Notes: generated from the letters alone by a model not told the origin. A DNA stretch of 64,000 nucleotides from Mycobacteroides immunogenum (GCF_001605725.1 NZ_CP011530.1:1550001-1614000), one strand, 5' to 3'. Shown: positions 42,926 through 52,599, counted from the stretch's first letter. Made by a program: numbers and translations.

Positions 42926-45556
42926 GTGAAAGCCCTACGTCGATTCACGGTTCGTGCCCATCTTCCGGAGCGGTTGGCGGCGCTGGGCGAGTTGGCCAAC
43001 AACCTGCGCTGGTCCTGGCATCAGCCCACCCGCGATCTCTTCGCCGACATTGACCAGCAACTGTGGGAACAGACCAACCATGACCCGGTCGCGGTGATGG
43101 GATCGGTGCCCGCGCAGCGGCTCGATGAGCTGGCGGCCGACGACGGCTTCGTCGACAGGGTGGCGGCACTGGCAGCCGATCTGCACGATTACCTGAGCCG
43201 GCCGATGTGGTACCAGCGCCAGCAGGAGCGCGTCGAAGAGGACGGCGGTGCGGGTGCCGCGCTGCCCACCGCGATCGCGTACTTCTCGATGGAGTTCGGT
43301 GTCTCGGAGGTGCTGCCCAACTACTCCGGTGGTCTGGGCATCCTGGCCGGTGATCATCTGAAGGCGGCGTCCGATCTGGGGCTGCCGCTCGTCGCGGTGG
43401 GTCTGCACTACCGGTCCGGGTACTTCCGGCAGTCGTTGACCGCCGACGGTTGGCAGACCGAGCAGTACCCGCTGATCGACCCGGCAGGACTGCCGTTGCG
43501 GCTGCTTGCGCACGACGACGGCACCCCGATTCTGATCACCGTGCCGATGCCGCAGGATCGCGTGCTCTCGGCCCGCATCTGGATTGCCCAGGTGGGCCGA
43601 ATTCCGTTGCTGCTCTTGGATTCCGATATCGCAGAGAATGATCGAGAACTGCGGTATGTCACCGACCGGCTGTACGGCGGCGACCAGGATCACCGCATCA
43701 AGCAGGAAATCCTGGCCGGGATCGGCGGTGTGCGCGCCATCCGCGCGTACGTCTCGTCTAGTGCCTCTGGGCCGGATGCGCCGTCACCTGAGGTGTTCCA
43801 CACCAACGAGGGGCACGCCGGGTTCCTGGGCCTGGAGCGCATTCGGGAGTACGTCGGACAGCACGGACTCGATGTCGAAACAGCACTGACGGTGGTGCGC
43901 TCCAGCACCGTATTCACCACGCACACTCCGGTTCCGGCGGGTATCGACCGATTCCCCGTCGACTTGGTGCGCCGGTACTTCGGTGAGTCCGGTGATTCCA
44001 CGTTGCTGCCGGGTGTGCCGGTGGACCGCATCATCGCGCTCGGGGCGGAGGACGATCCCTCCACGTTCAACATGGCCCACATGGGGCTGCGTCTGGCACA
44101 GCGCGCCAACGGCGTATCACTGCTGCACGGCCAGGTGAGCCGGGCGATGTTCAACGGCCTGTGGCCGTCGTTCGATGCCGCCGAGGTCCCCATCGGGTCG
44201 ATCACCAACGGCGTGCACGCGCCCACCTGGGCGGCACCGCAATGGCTGGAACTGGGGCAACAACTGGTCGGCGCCGAGGCGTTCGACGATGCCAGCGGCT
44301 GGGAGCGCATTCACGATGTTGACCCCGGGCACATCTGGTGGATTCGATCGCAGCTGCGTGAGCAGCTGATCCAGGATGTGCGGCGGCGGATACGCGCGTC
44401 CTGGCTGCAGCGCGGCGCTGCCGAGGCTGAATTGGGCTGGGTGGACAGCGCCTTCGATCCGGGCGTACTGACCATCGGCTTCGCGCGCCGGGTGCCGACA
44501 TACAAGCGGCTCACCCTGATGCTGCGCAATCCGGACCGGCTGCGCGAGTTGCTGCTCGACGAGAAGCATCCCGTGCAGCTGATCGTGGCCGGCAAGTCGC
44601 ATCCCGCCGATGACGGCGGCAAGGGGCTTATCCAGCAGATCGTCAGATTCGCCGATCAAGCCGATGTGCGGCACCGCATCACCTTCCTGCCGGACTATGA
44701 CATGTCGATGGCCCGATACCTGTACTTCGGTTGCGATGTGTGGCTGAACAATCCGTTGCGGCCGCTGGAGGCGTGCGGAACCTCGGGTATGAAGAGCGCC
44801 CTGAACGGCGGGCTCAACCTGTCCATCCGCGACGGCTGGTGGGACGAGTGGTACGACGGTGAAAACGGTTGGGAAATACCGACCGCCGAGGGAGTCACCG
44901 ACGACCATCGGCGTGATGACCTGGAGGCAGCGGCACTCTACGAGCTGCTCGAGCAGAAGGTGGCGCCCAAGTTCTACGAACGTGACGAGCACGGCACGCC
45001 CCAGCGGTGGGTCGAGATGGTTCGCCACACCCTGGAGAAGCTGGGGCCGAAGGTGTTGGCATCCAGGATGGTGCGCGACTACACCGTCGGCTATTACGCC
45101 CCGGCGGCCAGGTCGCTGCGTGCCACCGTGGGCGCGGACGACTCGTTCACGCCGGCCAAGGAGCTGGCGCGCTATCGGGAACGGGTGCAACAGGTATGGC
45201 CGTCCCTGGTCATCACCGAGGTCGATAGTTCGGGCCTGCCGGACACGCCGCTGCTGGGATCGCCGTTGACGCTGACCGCCTCGGTACAGCTGGCCGGGCT
45301 GGCGCCGTCGGAGGTGGCGGTGCAGGCCGTCATCGGGCGAGTCGACTTGGACGACAAGCTCTCCGATTCGGTGATAGTCCCGATGACGCATACCGGTAGC
45401 CGTGGCGGCGGGGTGGAGACGTTCTCTACCGCAACCACATTGCCGGTCTCGGGGTCTGTCGGCTATACGGTACGGGTGCTGCCGCACCACCCACTGCTGG
45501 CAAGTGACAGCGAATTGGGTCTGGCGGTGTTGGCCGCCAGCGACCTGGAGCATTAG
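42926..45556 (+). CDS. glgP: Alpha-glucan phosphorylase
   Basis: Releases glucose 1-phosphate from alpha-1,4-glucans; opposes GlgE/GlgB. It has 876 residues, similar to the M. tuberculosis protein. The PLP lysine is in EACGTSGMKSALNGGL. The substrate-binding segments FSMEFGVSEVLPNYSGGLG and FTTHTPVPAGIDRFP are clear. The N-terminal DUF3417 domain (RRFTVRAHLPERLAALGELA) is typical of this short actinobacterial type. GTG start after GAAGG. The stop lies 8 bp from the end of the convergent metallopeptidase gene. Confidence 0.96.
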   Translation: MKALRRFTVRAHLPERLAALGELANNLRWSWHQPTRDLFADIDQQLWEQTNHDPVAVMGSVPAQRLDELAADDGFVDRVAALAADLHDYLSRPMWYQRQQERVEEDGGAGAALPTAIAYFSMEFGVSEVLPNYSGGLGILAGDHLKAASDLGLPLVAVGLHYRSGYFRQSLTADGWQTEQYPLIDPAGLPLRLLAHDDGTPILITVPMPQDRVLSARIWIAQVGRIPLLLLDSDIAENDRELRYVTDRLYGGDQDHRIKQEILAGIGGVRAIRAYVSSSASGPDAPSPEVFHTNEGHAGFLGLERIREYVGQHGLDVETALTVVRSSTVFTTHTPVPAGIDRFPVDLVRRYFGESGDSTLLPGVPVDRIIALGAEDDPSTFNMAHMGLRLAQRANGVSLLHGQVSRAMFNGLWPSFDAAEVPIGSITNGVHAPTWAAPQWLELGQQLVGAEAFDDASGWERIHDVDPGHIWWIRSQLREQLIQDVRRRIRASWLQRGAAEAELGWVDSAFDPGVLTIGFARRVPTYKRLTLMLRNPDRLRELLLDEKHPVQLIVAGKSHPADDGGKGLIQQIVRFADQADVRHRITFLPDYDMSMARYLYFGCDVWLNNPLRPLEACGTSGMKSALNGGLNLSIRDGWWDEWYDGENGWEIPTAEGVTDDHRRDDLEAAALYELLEQKVAPKFYERDEHGTPQRWVEMVRHTLEKLGPKVLASRMVRDYTVGYYAPAARSLRATVGADDSFTPAKELARYRERVQQVWPSLVITEVDSSGLPDTPLLGSPLTLTASVQLAGLAPSEVAVQAVIGRVDLDDKLSDSVIVPMTHTGSRGGGVETFSTATTLPVSGSVGYTVRVLPHHPLLASDSELGLAVLAASDLEH

Positions 45557-45564
45557 CGGCGCGG

Positions 45565-47010
45565 TCAGCCGTAGCGGGTGAGGCAGCGATCAGCGGTGCC
45601 GGCCACCCCGTCACGGAAGGCATCGATGCGGGAGAAGCCGGCGGGGATGGTGGTTCCGTTGACATCGCTGGCCACCATGCCATTGGTCAACAGGCCCGAC
45701 ACGGCTTCGTCGAAGTCCCTCGCGCCCAGCACCATCGGATTCGGTTCCCGGCCGGGCGTGGTGGGTTTGGCCAGGGCGGCTGATGCCACACCCGTCAGGC
45801 AGGCGGTGCGCAGTGCGCTCTGCCCATTGTCGAGCGGTAGACCGTGTTGGTTTTCGACCGCCAACGCGTAGCGCGAGATGACCACCGAGTACGCGGTGAA
45901 ATCGCCGGTTATTTGGCCCTGGTCATGAGTGGGCCGTGCTAGGTCGGTCAGTCCCCGCAGATCCAGGGCCACCGTGTTGGAACCCGGGCAATACACCGCC
46001 GGTGAGGATTCCACGCGGCGGCCGGGCTCATCGCAGGCAGCTCCGGACAGGGCGAGGTGCGGCGCGGTGTCGGTGGACGATGGATACACCGAGGTGAGCA
46101 CCATCGCCAGCGTGCGCAAGGTATCCACGGTGACCGGCATCTCTGTCGGCTGGCCGGCCGGTAGGTCTGCCGGTACTCCGCCGCGGCGCTGGGTGATCTC
46201 GGCCATGTCGATCCGGGTGCATTGGCCTGCTCCGTCGACGAATCCGCGCTGGAACGCCGATACCCGGTCGAATGCCGATCCGTGCGAGTCGATGGCGTCA
46301 ACGAGTTCGATCGGGTCATCCCGGAAGGCGATGAGTGCCGCGATGACCTTGTTGAGGCCGTCGCCGGTGCTGAGCGTGAATCGCGGTGAGCTGTCCTGGG
46401 CCACCCATCGCAGATACGTGCCGGCGAGACAATCGGCCATTTGCTCGCCGACCAATGTCTGCGTTCGCGAATCCACCATCTCCGATTGGTGTGCGACGGC
46501 GTGCCCGTACTCGTGGGCCAGCGTCATCGGTACCGCCATGGGGCCGAACATCCGCACCAGCTTGGGCAGCAGTACGCCGCGGTCCCAGCCCAGGCCGTTC
46601 TGATCGACGCAGTACCCGGCGTTGTCGAAGCCGCCGGTGGAATGGCCACAGAATTCCGTGGCGGCGTGGTCGTCGCTGTTCCAGGACGTCAAGGATTCGA
46701 CGGGGCGGAACGCGGCCCAGAAGGTCTTGGGGTAGGCCTCCCGCCAGAAGTCCTCGATATCGGCGATGGCGGCGACCGCGAGCCGGTCCATCGCGCCGTC
46801 ATCGGTGCCGCGCGCGGTCCTGGGGGCCGGTGTGGGGTTGGCGCGCAGGCCGGAAGGGCCGTCGAGGACAGGAAGTCCGGCGATTTGGTACGCATTTCCG
46901 AGCTGTGAAACTGCCAGACCGTCAACGCTATTCGTGCATCCCGTCAGCCCGAGGGCGCAGCAGGCCAGGATCACCGTCGGCGTGCGCAACCACCGGGCCG
47001 GATTCGACAT
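45565..47010 (-). CDS. Zinc-metallopeptidase lipoprotein (YpfJ-like), copy 2
   Basis: Paralogue of the protein at 36946-38400. It has 481 residues from the ATG at 47010, which has AGGGAGA upstream. The lipobox LTGC gives a lipidated C25. The zinc motif is HEYGH at 166-170 and the third ligand is probably E189 in GEQMADCLAGTYLRW. The mature start (GLPVLDGPSGL) matches copy 1 (GMPAVDGPSGM), as do the ends (FSRIDAFRDGV and FSRIDAYRIGV). It is 19 bp after dinG on the same strand, so it is probably the last gene of that operon. Confidence 0.85.
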   Translation of the reverse strand: MSNPARWLRTPTVILACCALGLTGCTNSVDGLAVSQLGNAYQIAGLPVLDGPSGLRANPTPAPRTARGTDDGAMDRLAVAAIADIEDFWREAYPKTFWAAFRPVESLTSWNSDDHAATEFCGHSTGGFDNAGYCVDQNGLGWDRGVLLPKLVRMFGPMAVPMTLAHEYGHAVAHQSEMVDSRTQTLVGEQMADCLAGTYLRWVAQDSSPRFTLSTGDGLNKVIAALIAFRDDPIELVDAIDSHGSAFDRVSAFQRGFVDGAGQCTRIDMAEITQRRGGVPADLPAGQPTEMPVTVDTLRTLAMVLTSVYPSSTDTAPHLALSGAACDEPGRRVESSPAVYCPGSNTVALDLRGLTDLARPTHDQGQITGDFTAYSVVISRYALAVENQHGLPLDNGQSALRTACLTGVASAALAKPTTPGREPNPMVLGARDFDEAVSGLLTNGMVASDVNGTTIPAGFSRIDAFRDGVAGTADRCLTRYG

Positions 47011-47029
47011 GGCCGTCTCCCTGTCGTGG

Positions 47030-49075
47030 TCATCCCCGAGCGGGGGAACCTCCTCCAGCATAGGTCGGGTCATGCTTGTTCCTCAGGCGCTGCAGTGCCG
47101 CGGTGACCACCGACAGATCGTGTGTCGACCAGAACGGCGGCAGCGACGCGCGCAGAAATCCGCCGTATCCCGCCGTTGCCATCCGCGAATCGAGCACCGC
47201 GACAACACCTCTGTCCTGCGCACTGCGCAGTAGCCGTCCGGTGCCCTGCGCCAGCAGCAGTGCGGCCTGGGTGCCTGCCACCGCCATGAACCCATTGCCT
47301 CCGCGTGAGCTGATCGCGCGTTGCCGGGCCGCGCGAAGCGGGTCGTCGGGGCGGGGGAAGGGAATTCGGTCAATGAGTACCAGGGACAGCGAGGGGCCGG
47401 GTACATCGACGCCCTGCCACAGTGACAAGGTGCCGAACAGTGAGGTCCGCGCGTCCGCGCTGAATTGCTCGACGAGGATAGAGGTCGTGTCGTCGCCCTG
47501 GCACAGCACCGGGGTGTCGAGTCGGGTGCGCATCACCTCGGAGGCTTCCTTGGCGGCGCGCATCGAGGAGAACAGCCCCAAGGTACGCCCGCCTGCCGCC
47601 CGGATCAGTGTTTCGATCTCATCGAGTGTTGCCGCGCCGACGCCGTCGCGGCCGGGTGCGGGAAGGTGGCGCGCCAGATAGAGAATGGCCGACTTCTCGT
47701 GTTGGAACGGAGATCCGACGTCGATGCCATGCCAGGTGGCCTTGGGCTCGGTAGTGGAATCCGTATCGGTGGTCCGCGGCGGCAGCCCCCAGGATGCGGC
47801 CATCGCGTCGAACTTGCCGCCGAGTGCCAGGGTCGCGGAGGTGAGGACGACGGTGCGCTGTCCGAACAGCCGGGTACGCAGCAGTCCGGCCACCGAGAGC
47901 GGGGCGACCCGCAGGACCGGTCGTATCGAGCCCCGGTTGTCCTCGTGATCCAACCACACCACATTGGGACGCGCGGTGATGTCGGGTTCGGCCCAGCAGG
48001 TTAATGCCAAGGACGCGGCGTCGACGATGTCATCCAGCGCGGCAATCGCTTCCGTGCGTGCTGAAGCGGTGGCCGGGTCGGTCGACTGGCCCGTGGGGAT
48101 CTCGGTACGGGCCGCGGCCGCGGCATCGCGAAGCGCGGTCAGGTAGGTGACGGTTTCCTCGTCCGCGCGGTCGATGGTGCCGGGCCTGCTGTCGTGAATC
48201 AGTGACGAGAACGTCGCCGAACTGGCTTCGAAACGGCTCGCCGTCTCGGGCGACACCAAGCGGCCTATCCGGCGGATGGTGACAGTGAGTCCGACCGCCG
48301 AGAGTTCTTGGGTGGCAACGCTTGTCACCCTGTCGACAAGGTCGTGAGCTTCGTCGACGATCACCGCGTCATGTTCGGGCAGGATGTTGATATCGGCGAT
48401 GGCGTCAATGGCCAGTAGTGCGTGATTGGTGACCACCACGTCGGACTGGCCGGCGTCGAGCCGGGCCAGCTCGGCGAAGCACTCCGTGCCGAAAGGGCAC
48501 CGGGTGGCACCGAGACATTCGCGCGCCGACACGCTGACCTGCGACCACGAACGATCAGGCACGCCCGGCTTGAGTTCGTCGCGGTCCCCGGTCTTGGTGG
48601 TATCCGCCCATTCGTTGAGCCGCTGCACATCGCGGCCCAGCGCGCTGGCCGCGAAGGGCTCGAACAGCGTGTCTGGCGCCTCCTGCTCGGCCGCGGCACC
48701 GTTATGTAATTTGTTGAGGCACAGGTAATTTCCCCGGCCCTTGAGGATCGCGAACCTGGGCTTGCGCTCCAGTGCCGGTGTCAGCGCCTCGGCGAGACGA
48801 GGTAGATCGCGATCTACCAGCTGACGCTGCAGCGCGATGGTTGCCGTGGAGACCACCACCGGTGACGATTCCTCGATGGCGTGGGCGAGTGCCGGCACCA
48901 GATACGCCAGAGATTTACCGGTGCCGGTGCCGGCCTGGACCACCAGATGCTCGCCGCTGTGCAGGGAGTGCTCTACGGCGGTGGCCATGGTGAGCTGCCC
49001 GGAGCGCTCGGTGCCGCCGAGTGCGGCGACAGCGGTGGCGAGCAGGCCGGTGGCCGATACGGATGCGTCGCTCAA
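47030..49075 (-). CDS. dinG: ATP-dependent helicase DinG
   Basis: XPD-like superfamily 2 DNA helicase, DNA-damage associated. It has 681 residues. Walker A AGTGTGKS is at 48-55, the iron-sulfur cysteines are in YLCLNKLH and CLGATRCPFGTECF, the DEAH box is in AVIVDEAHDLVD, and motif VI is near LLLAQGTGRLLRS. The start is the TTG at 49075, preceded by AAGGAGA just after the pncA stop; no in-frame ATG or GTG lies nearby. It is preceded by the NAD-salvage genes, which is not the M. tuberculosis order. Confidence 0.92.
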   Translation of the reverse strand: MSDASVSATGLLATAVAALGGTERSGQLTMATAVEHSLHSGEHLVVQAGTGTGKSLAYLVPALAHAIEESSPVVVSTATIALQRQLVDRDLPRLAEALTPALERKPRFAILKGRGNYLCLNKLHNGAAAEQEAPDTLFEPFAASALGRDVQRLNEWADTTKTGDRDELKPGVPDRSWSQVSVSARECLGATRCPFGTECFAELARLDAGQSDVVVTNHALLAIDAIADINILPEHDAVIVDEAHDLVDRVTSVATQELSAVGLTVTIRRIGRLVSPETASRFEASSATFSSLIHDSRPGTIDRADEETVTYLTALRDAAAAARTEIPTGQSTDPATASARTEAIAALDDIVDAASLALTCWAEPDITARPNVVWLDHEDNRGSIRPVLRVAPLSVAGLLRTRLFGQRTVVLTSATLALGGKFDAMAASWGLPPRTTDTDSTTEPKATWHGIDVGSPFQHEKSAILYLARHLPAPGRDGVGAATLDEIETLIRAAGGRTLGLFSSMRAAKEASEVMRTRLDTPVLCQGDDTTSILVEQFSADARTSLFGTLSLWQGVDVPGPSLSLVLIDRIPFPRPDDPLRAARQRAISSRGGNGFMAVAGTQAALLLAQGTGRLLRSAQDRGVVAVLDSRMATAGYGGFLRASLPPFWSTHDLSVVTAALQRLRNKHDPTYAGGGSPARG

Positions 49076-49083
49076 TTTCTCCT

Positions 49084-49638
49084 TCAGCGGATTACCTCGA
49101 CGCCGGCGCCCTGGAGCTCGTCCAGGGCGCGAATCTCTGATTCTTGGTTGATACCAACGCAATACGCGGTGAGCACGCGGGTGTGCAGCCCCTCGCGCGC
49201 CGCGTCCCGGGCGGTGGCCGCGACGCAGTAGTCGGTGGCGATGCCCACCACGTCAACGCTGTCCAGTTCTCGGCTCCGCAGCCACGCCGACAGCGTGGTC
49301 CCGTCGACACAAACCCCCTCGAACCCCGAGTATGCCGCGCTATAGGCGCCTTTGGAGAACACCTCGTCGATGGGGCCGAGGTCCAGGTCGGGGTGAAAGT
49401 CTGCGCCGGGGGTGTCGGCCCGGCAATGCGGCGGCCAGCTCGTCTGGAAGTCCGGCGCCTCGGAAAAGTGGCTGCCGGGGTCGACGTGGAAATCCCGTGT
49501 CGCCACGACCGCCTCGTACGCGCCGGACTGGGTCAAACCGTTCAGTTCCCGGGCGAGGGCGGCGCCACCGGGCACGGACAGCGATCCGCCCTCGCAGAAA
49601 TCGTTCTGCACGTCGACGACGATAAGTGCCCTGCCCAC
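49084..49638 (-). CDS. pncA: Nicotinamidase/pyrazinamidase
   Basis: Hydrolyses nicotinamide to nicotinic acid in NAD salvage, and also activates pyrazinamide. It has 184 residues from the GTG at 49638. The catalytic triad is D9 (VVDVQNDF), K96 (FSKGAYS) and C138 (ATDYCVA). The metal ligands are D49, H51, H57 and H71 (RDFHVDPGSHF, WPPHC). All key residues are intact. The gene sits between a TetR gene and dinG. In M. tuberculosis pncA lies elsewhere (Rv2043c), so its linkage with pncB here is notable. Confidence 0.95.
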   Translation of the reverse strand: MGRALIVVDVQNDFCEGGSLSVPGGAALARELNGLTQSGAYEAVVATRDFHVDPGSHFSEAPDFQTSWPPHCRADTPGADFHPDLDLGPIDEVFSKGAYSAAYSGFEGVCVDGTTLSAWLRSRELDSVDVVGIATDYCVAATARDAAREGLHTRVLTAYCVGINQESEIRALDELQGAGVEVIR

Positions 49639-49663
49639 GGATCGACGGTACCCCGGCCGGTGC

Positions 49664-50257
49664 TCAGTCGAAGATGGCCGACACTTGGCGGCCCATGCGT
49701 GAGATGTAGTCGATGAGCTCGTCGCGACTGATGGCCAGATCTCCGCGCAGATAGTCGATGATGGCGCCCGAGGCGGCACCGACGAGTGATACCGACAGGA
49801 ACCGGCGGCGTCCCGGATCATCGACATCGACCAGTGCCTTCTCGGCGAGCGAGGCAAAGGCCATGGAGCCCGCGAAGCCGGCGCTGCCGAGGGTGGGTTC
49901 GGTGAACGGGGCCACCATCAGGATGCGTCCGTACACGGGGTTGTCGACAGTGGCGCCGATGAAGGTCTCTACCGCGCGGGTCTCCAAATCATCCCCCTCG
50001 GGGGCGAATTCGGTGACAACGCGCATCACGGACTCGAGTACGTCCTGGTACACCGCACGCACGAAGTCGTCTCGGTCGCTGAACTCTTCGTAGAAATTGC
50101 GTTCAGATACACCGGAAGATCGGCACACGGTGCGAATGGTCAACGCGGGTCCGTCAACCGCGCCGAGCGCGTCGATACCCGCGTCGAGCAGTGCGCGCCG
50201 ACGCGTCGCTCGGCGCTCCTCGGGAGTGGTTCCCGCCCATTGCCTTCTGGCAGCCAT
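49664..50257 (-). CDS. TetR-family transcriptional regulator
   Basis: Predicted repressor of 197 residues. The N-terminal helix-turn-helix is LTIRTVCRSSGVSERNFYEE followed by FSDRDDFVRAVY, the usual TetR signature. The C-terminal ligand-binding domain is divergent. It lies between pncB (18-bp gap) and pncA (25-bp gap) on the same strand, so it may control these salvage genes and itself. The ligand is unknown. ATG at 50257. Confidence 0.9.
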   Translation of the reverse strand: MAARRQWAGTTPEERRATRRRALLDAGIDALGAVDGPALTIRTVCRSSGVSERNFYEEFSDRDDFVRAVYQDVLESVMRVVTEFAPEGDDLETRAVETFIGATVDNPVYGRILMVAPFTEPTLGSAGFAGSMAFASLAEKALVDVDDPGRRRFLSVSLVGAASGAIIDYLRGDLAISRDELIDYISRMGRQVSAIFD

Positions 50258-50275
50258 GTGACCTCCGGCCCCGAA

Positions 50276-51580
50276 TTATCCCACCAGTCGGGTCGCAATC
50301 GCAGGATCCCCGTGGGAAAGGCCCAAGCCTTCCCACGGCAGGCTCAGTAGCCCGGTGCGTACCCGTTCCCTGGCGTCCTCAAGGGTGTCGGTTGTGACGG
50401 GCGTGCCGCCGCGTACCAGCGCGCTGGTCAACGTCCGGTGCGGCTCGGTGACCGCGGGCCGGCCGGTGGCCGCGCGGTACACCACTTCCTCGGTGATGGT
50501 GCCTGTCGGTTTGGCAATGCGCAGGGCGCATTTGTGGCCACCATGAGATTCCTTGTGACTGCTGCGTTTAGCCACCGGAATGCCATCGATTTCGACGAGC
50601 TTGTAGACCATGCCGGCGGTGGGCACCCCCGAGCCGGTCACCACTGAGGTGCCCACGCCATAGCTGTCGACGGGCTCGGCGCGTAGTGCCGCGATGGAGT
50701 ATTCGTCGAGATCGCCGGAGACGACGATGCGTGTTCGGGGTGCGCCCAAATCGTCCAATTGCGCCCGAACCTGCCGGGCCAGCATGCCCAGGTCGCCCGA
50801 GTCGATGCGCACCGCGCCGAGTTCGGGGCCCGCCACGGCGATGGCGTTTTCTACCCCTGCAGTGATGTCGTAGGTATCCACCAGCAGGGTGGTGCCGACG
50901 CCGAGCGCCTCCACCTGAGCCCGAAATGCCTCACGTTCGGCCTCGCTGGGGCTCATCCCGTCCTTCGCGTGCAGCAAGGTGAAGGCGTGTGCGGCGGTGC
51001 CCCGCGCGGGCACGCCGTAGCGGCGTTGCGCCTCCAGATTGGATGTCGACTCGAACCCGGCGAGATAGGCCGCGCGGGCACAGGCCACCGCGGCGAGCTC
51101 GTGCGTGCGCCGTGACCCCATCTCGATCAACGGGCGGCCCCCGGCCGCCGACACCATTCGGGCGGCCGCCGAGGCGACGGCGCTGTCGTGATTCAGGATC
51201 GACAGGATCAAGGTCTCCAGGATGACGCATTCGGCGAAGGAGCCGCGCAGGGTGAGCACAGGGGAGCCTGGGAAATAAAGCTCACCCTCGGGATAGCCGT
51301 CGATATCCCCGCTGAAGCTGTAGGCGGCGAGGTAGTCGAGGGTATCGCCGTCCAGAAAGGTGGACAGTGACGTCAGCTCGTCGGATCCGAACCGGAATTC
51401 ACCGATCGCCTCAAGCAACCTGCCGGTGCCCGCGACCACCCCATATCGGCGCCCGTCGGGCAGTCTTCTGGCGAACACCTCGAAAGTGGCCTGGCGGCCC
51501 GCGGTGCCGTCGCGAAGGGCGGCGGCGAGCATGGTGAGCTCGTATTTGTCGGTGAGCAATGACGTGGACGGATGCGCCAT
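50276..51580 (-). CDS. pncB: Nicotinate phosphoribosyltransferase
   Basis: Joins nicotinic acid to PRPP to make nicotinate mononucleotide. It has 434 residues. The active-site histidine is in MGSRRTHELAAVA; other motifs are LLTDKYELTML at the N-terminus, DSGDLGMLARQVRAQLD, and VVSGDLDEYSIAAL. It is the Rv1330c orthologue. The ATG at 51580 is chosen because the frame above it gives no homologous sequence. It appears to start the operon pncB-tetR-pncA-dinG-metallopeptidase. Confidence 0.95.
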   Translation of the reverse strand: MAHPSTSLLTDKYELTMLAAALRDGTAGRQATFEVFARRLPDGRRYGVVAGTGRLLEAIGEFRFGSDELTSLSTFLDGDTLDYLAAYSFSGDIDGYPEGELYFPGSPVLTLRGSFAECVILETLILSILNHDSAVASAAARMVSAAGGRPLIEMGSRRTHELAAVACARAAYLAGFESTSNLEAQRRYGVPARGTAAHAFTLLHAKDGMSPSEAEREAFRAQVEALGVGTTLLVDTYDITAGVENAIAVAGPELGAVRIDSGDLGMLARQVRAQLDDLGAPRTRIVVSGDLDEYSIAALRAEPVDSYGVGTSVVTGSGVPTAGMVYKLVEIDGIPVAKRSSHKESHGGHKCALRIAKPTGTITEEVVYRAATGRPAVTEPHRTLTSALVRGGTPVTTDTLEDARERVRTGLLSLPWEGLGLSHGDPAIATRLVG

Positions 51581-51594
51581 GTGCGCCACGTTAG

Positions 51595-51606
51595 CGGGAT
51601 ATCCCG
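51595..51606. promoter_or_regulatory. 12-bp palindrome in the pncB leader
   Basis: CGGGATATCCCG at 51595-51606, 15 bp upstream of the pncB start and 91 bp from clpS. It is a perfect dyad and might bind the TetR protein encoded in the operon, but it is shorter than most TetR operators. Confidence 0.35.
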
Positions 51607-51663
51607 GGGTATGAATGGCCGCTCGGCGGCGTCGGGCGTTCGCGGGAAACTCCGAACTTCGTG

Positions 51664-51691
51664 CTGACAGACTCAGCGGTCCCGGTATTCT
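51664..51691 (+). promoter_or_regulatory. Promoter of clpS
   Basis: CTGACA (51664-51669), 16-bp spacer, TATTCT (51686-51691). The -10 ends 6 bp before the clpS ATG, so the message is predicted to be leaderless. It would drive the string from clpS to murI. Confidence 0.55.
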
Positions 51692-51697
51692 GGGGCC

Positions 51698-52000
51698 ATG
51701 GGCGCACCGGCGCGAGCATTGCCAGGTACTACTGCGGAGAGGTCTGTCGAACATGTCGACCAGACCCAGTCGCCGTGGGTCACCATTGTTTGGGATGACC
51801 CGGTGAACCTGATGAACTACGTCGCCTACGTGTTCCAGCAGCTTTTTGGTTACAGCGAGACCGAGGCCACCAATTTGATGTTGCAGGTCCATCACGAGGG
51901 TAAGGCCGTGGTCTCCTGCGGTGCGCGGGAGTCGATGGAGATCGACGTCAGCAAGCTACATGCCGCGGGACTGTGGGCCACCCTGCAGCAGGACCGATGA
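51698..52000 (+). CDS. clpS: ATP-dependent Clp protease adaptor ClpS
   Basis: Hands N-end-rule substrates to ClpC1P. It has 100 residues: a flexible N-terminus, then the ClpS core with [20 protein letters not shown]. The substrate-pocket residues are in DDPVN, and the helix that contacts the Clp N-domain is in HHEGKAVV. The C-terminus [18 protein letters not shown] is conserved in mycobacteria. ATG is 6 bp from a likely -10, suggesting a leaderless transcript. Confidence 0.94.
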   Translation: MGAPARALPGTTAERSVEHVDQTQSPWVTIVWDDPVNLMNYVAYVFQQLFGYSETEATNLMLQVHHEGKAVVSCGARESMEIDVSKLHAAGLWATLQQDR

Positions 52001-52011
52001 GCCGCTGATTC

Positions 52012-52599
52012 GTGCGAAAATGGAAGCGCGTCAACGCCTCCGATGGCATTCGGTTGCGTTCGGAAATGGAGCCGCACGAGGCGGCACTGGTGCAGTCCAT
52101 GGTGACGTCCATGCTGGCGATGCTGGACGAGCGGGAATCGGCAGCGCCCAGTGACGAACTGGCGCAGCTGACCGGTATTCGTACCGGAAACACCGAGGCC
52201 CCCAGCGATGTCACCCTGGGGCGGCTTCTCCCTGACTTTCATCGGCCCGATCAGGACGGCACCAGCAGCATCGAGGCTGTCAGCGGTCTCAACAGTGCCT
52301 TACGCAGTCTCTATGAGCCGGACATCATCGACGCCAAACGCGAGGCCGGGCAACGATTGTTGCGCACACTTCCCGCGGACGGGGGGCGCTTCGAGTTGTC
52401 CGAAGCCGACGCGCAGGCGTGGCTGACCGCGCTGAACGACGTGCGGTTGGCGCTGGGGGCAATGCTCGGAATCGATAGTGACGGACCCCAGGAGCTGCCC
52501 ATCGATGACCCCATGGCCGGGCACATGGACATCTATCACTGGCTGACCGTGATGCAGGAGCTGTTGGTGCTTGCCCTGATGGGGAAATCGGCGGTATGA
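52012..52599 (+). CDS. DUF2017 protein
   Basis: Function unknown; conserved next to clpS in Actinobacteria (Rv1332 position). It has 195 residues beginning MRKWKRV at a GTG. Soluble and mostly helical, with an N-terminal EPHEAALVQSMVTSMLAML helix. No catalytic motif is visible. The stop overlaps the next ATG in ATGA. Its constant neighbours, clpS and an S58 peptidase, suggest a role in proteolysis, which is inference. Confidence 0.88.
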   Translation: MRKWKRVNASDGIRLRSEMEPHEAALVQSMVTSMLAMLDERESAAPSDELAQLTGIRTGNTEAPSDVTLGRLLPDFHRPDQDGTSSIEAVSGLNSALRSLYEPDIIDAKREAGQRLLRTLPADGGRFELSEADAQAWLTALNDVRLALGAMLGIDSDGPQELPIDDPMAGHMDIYHWLTVMQELLVLALMGKSAV

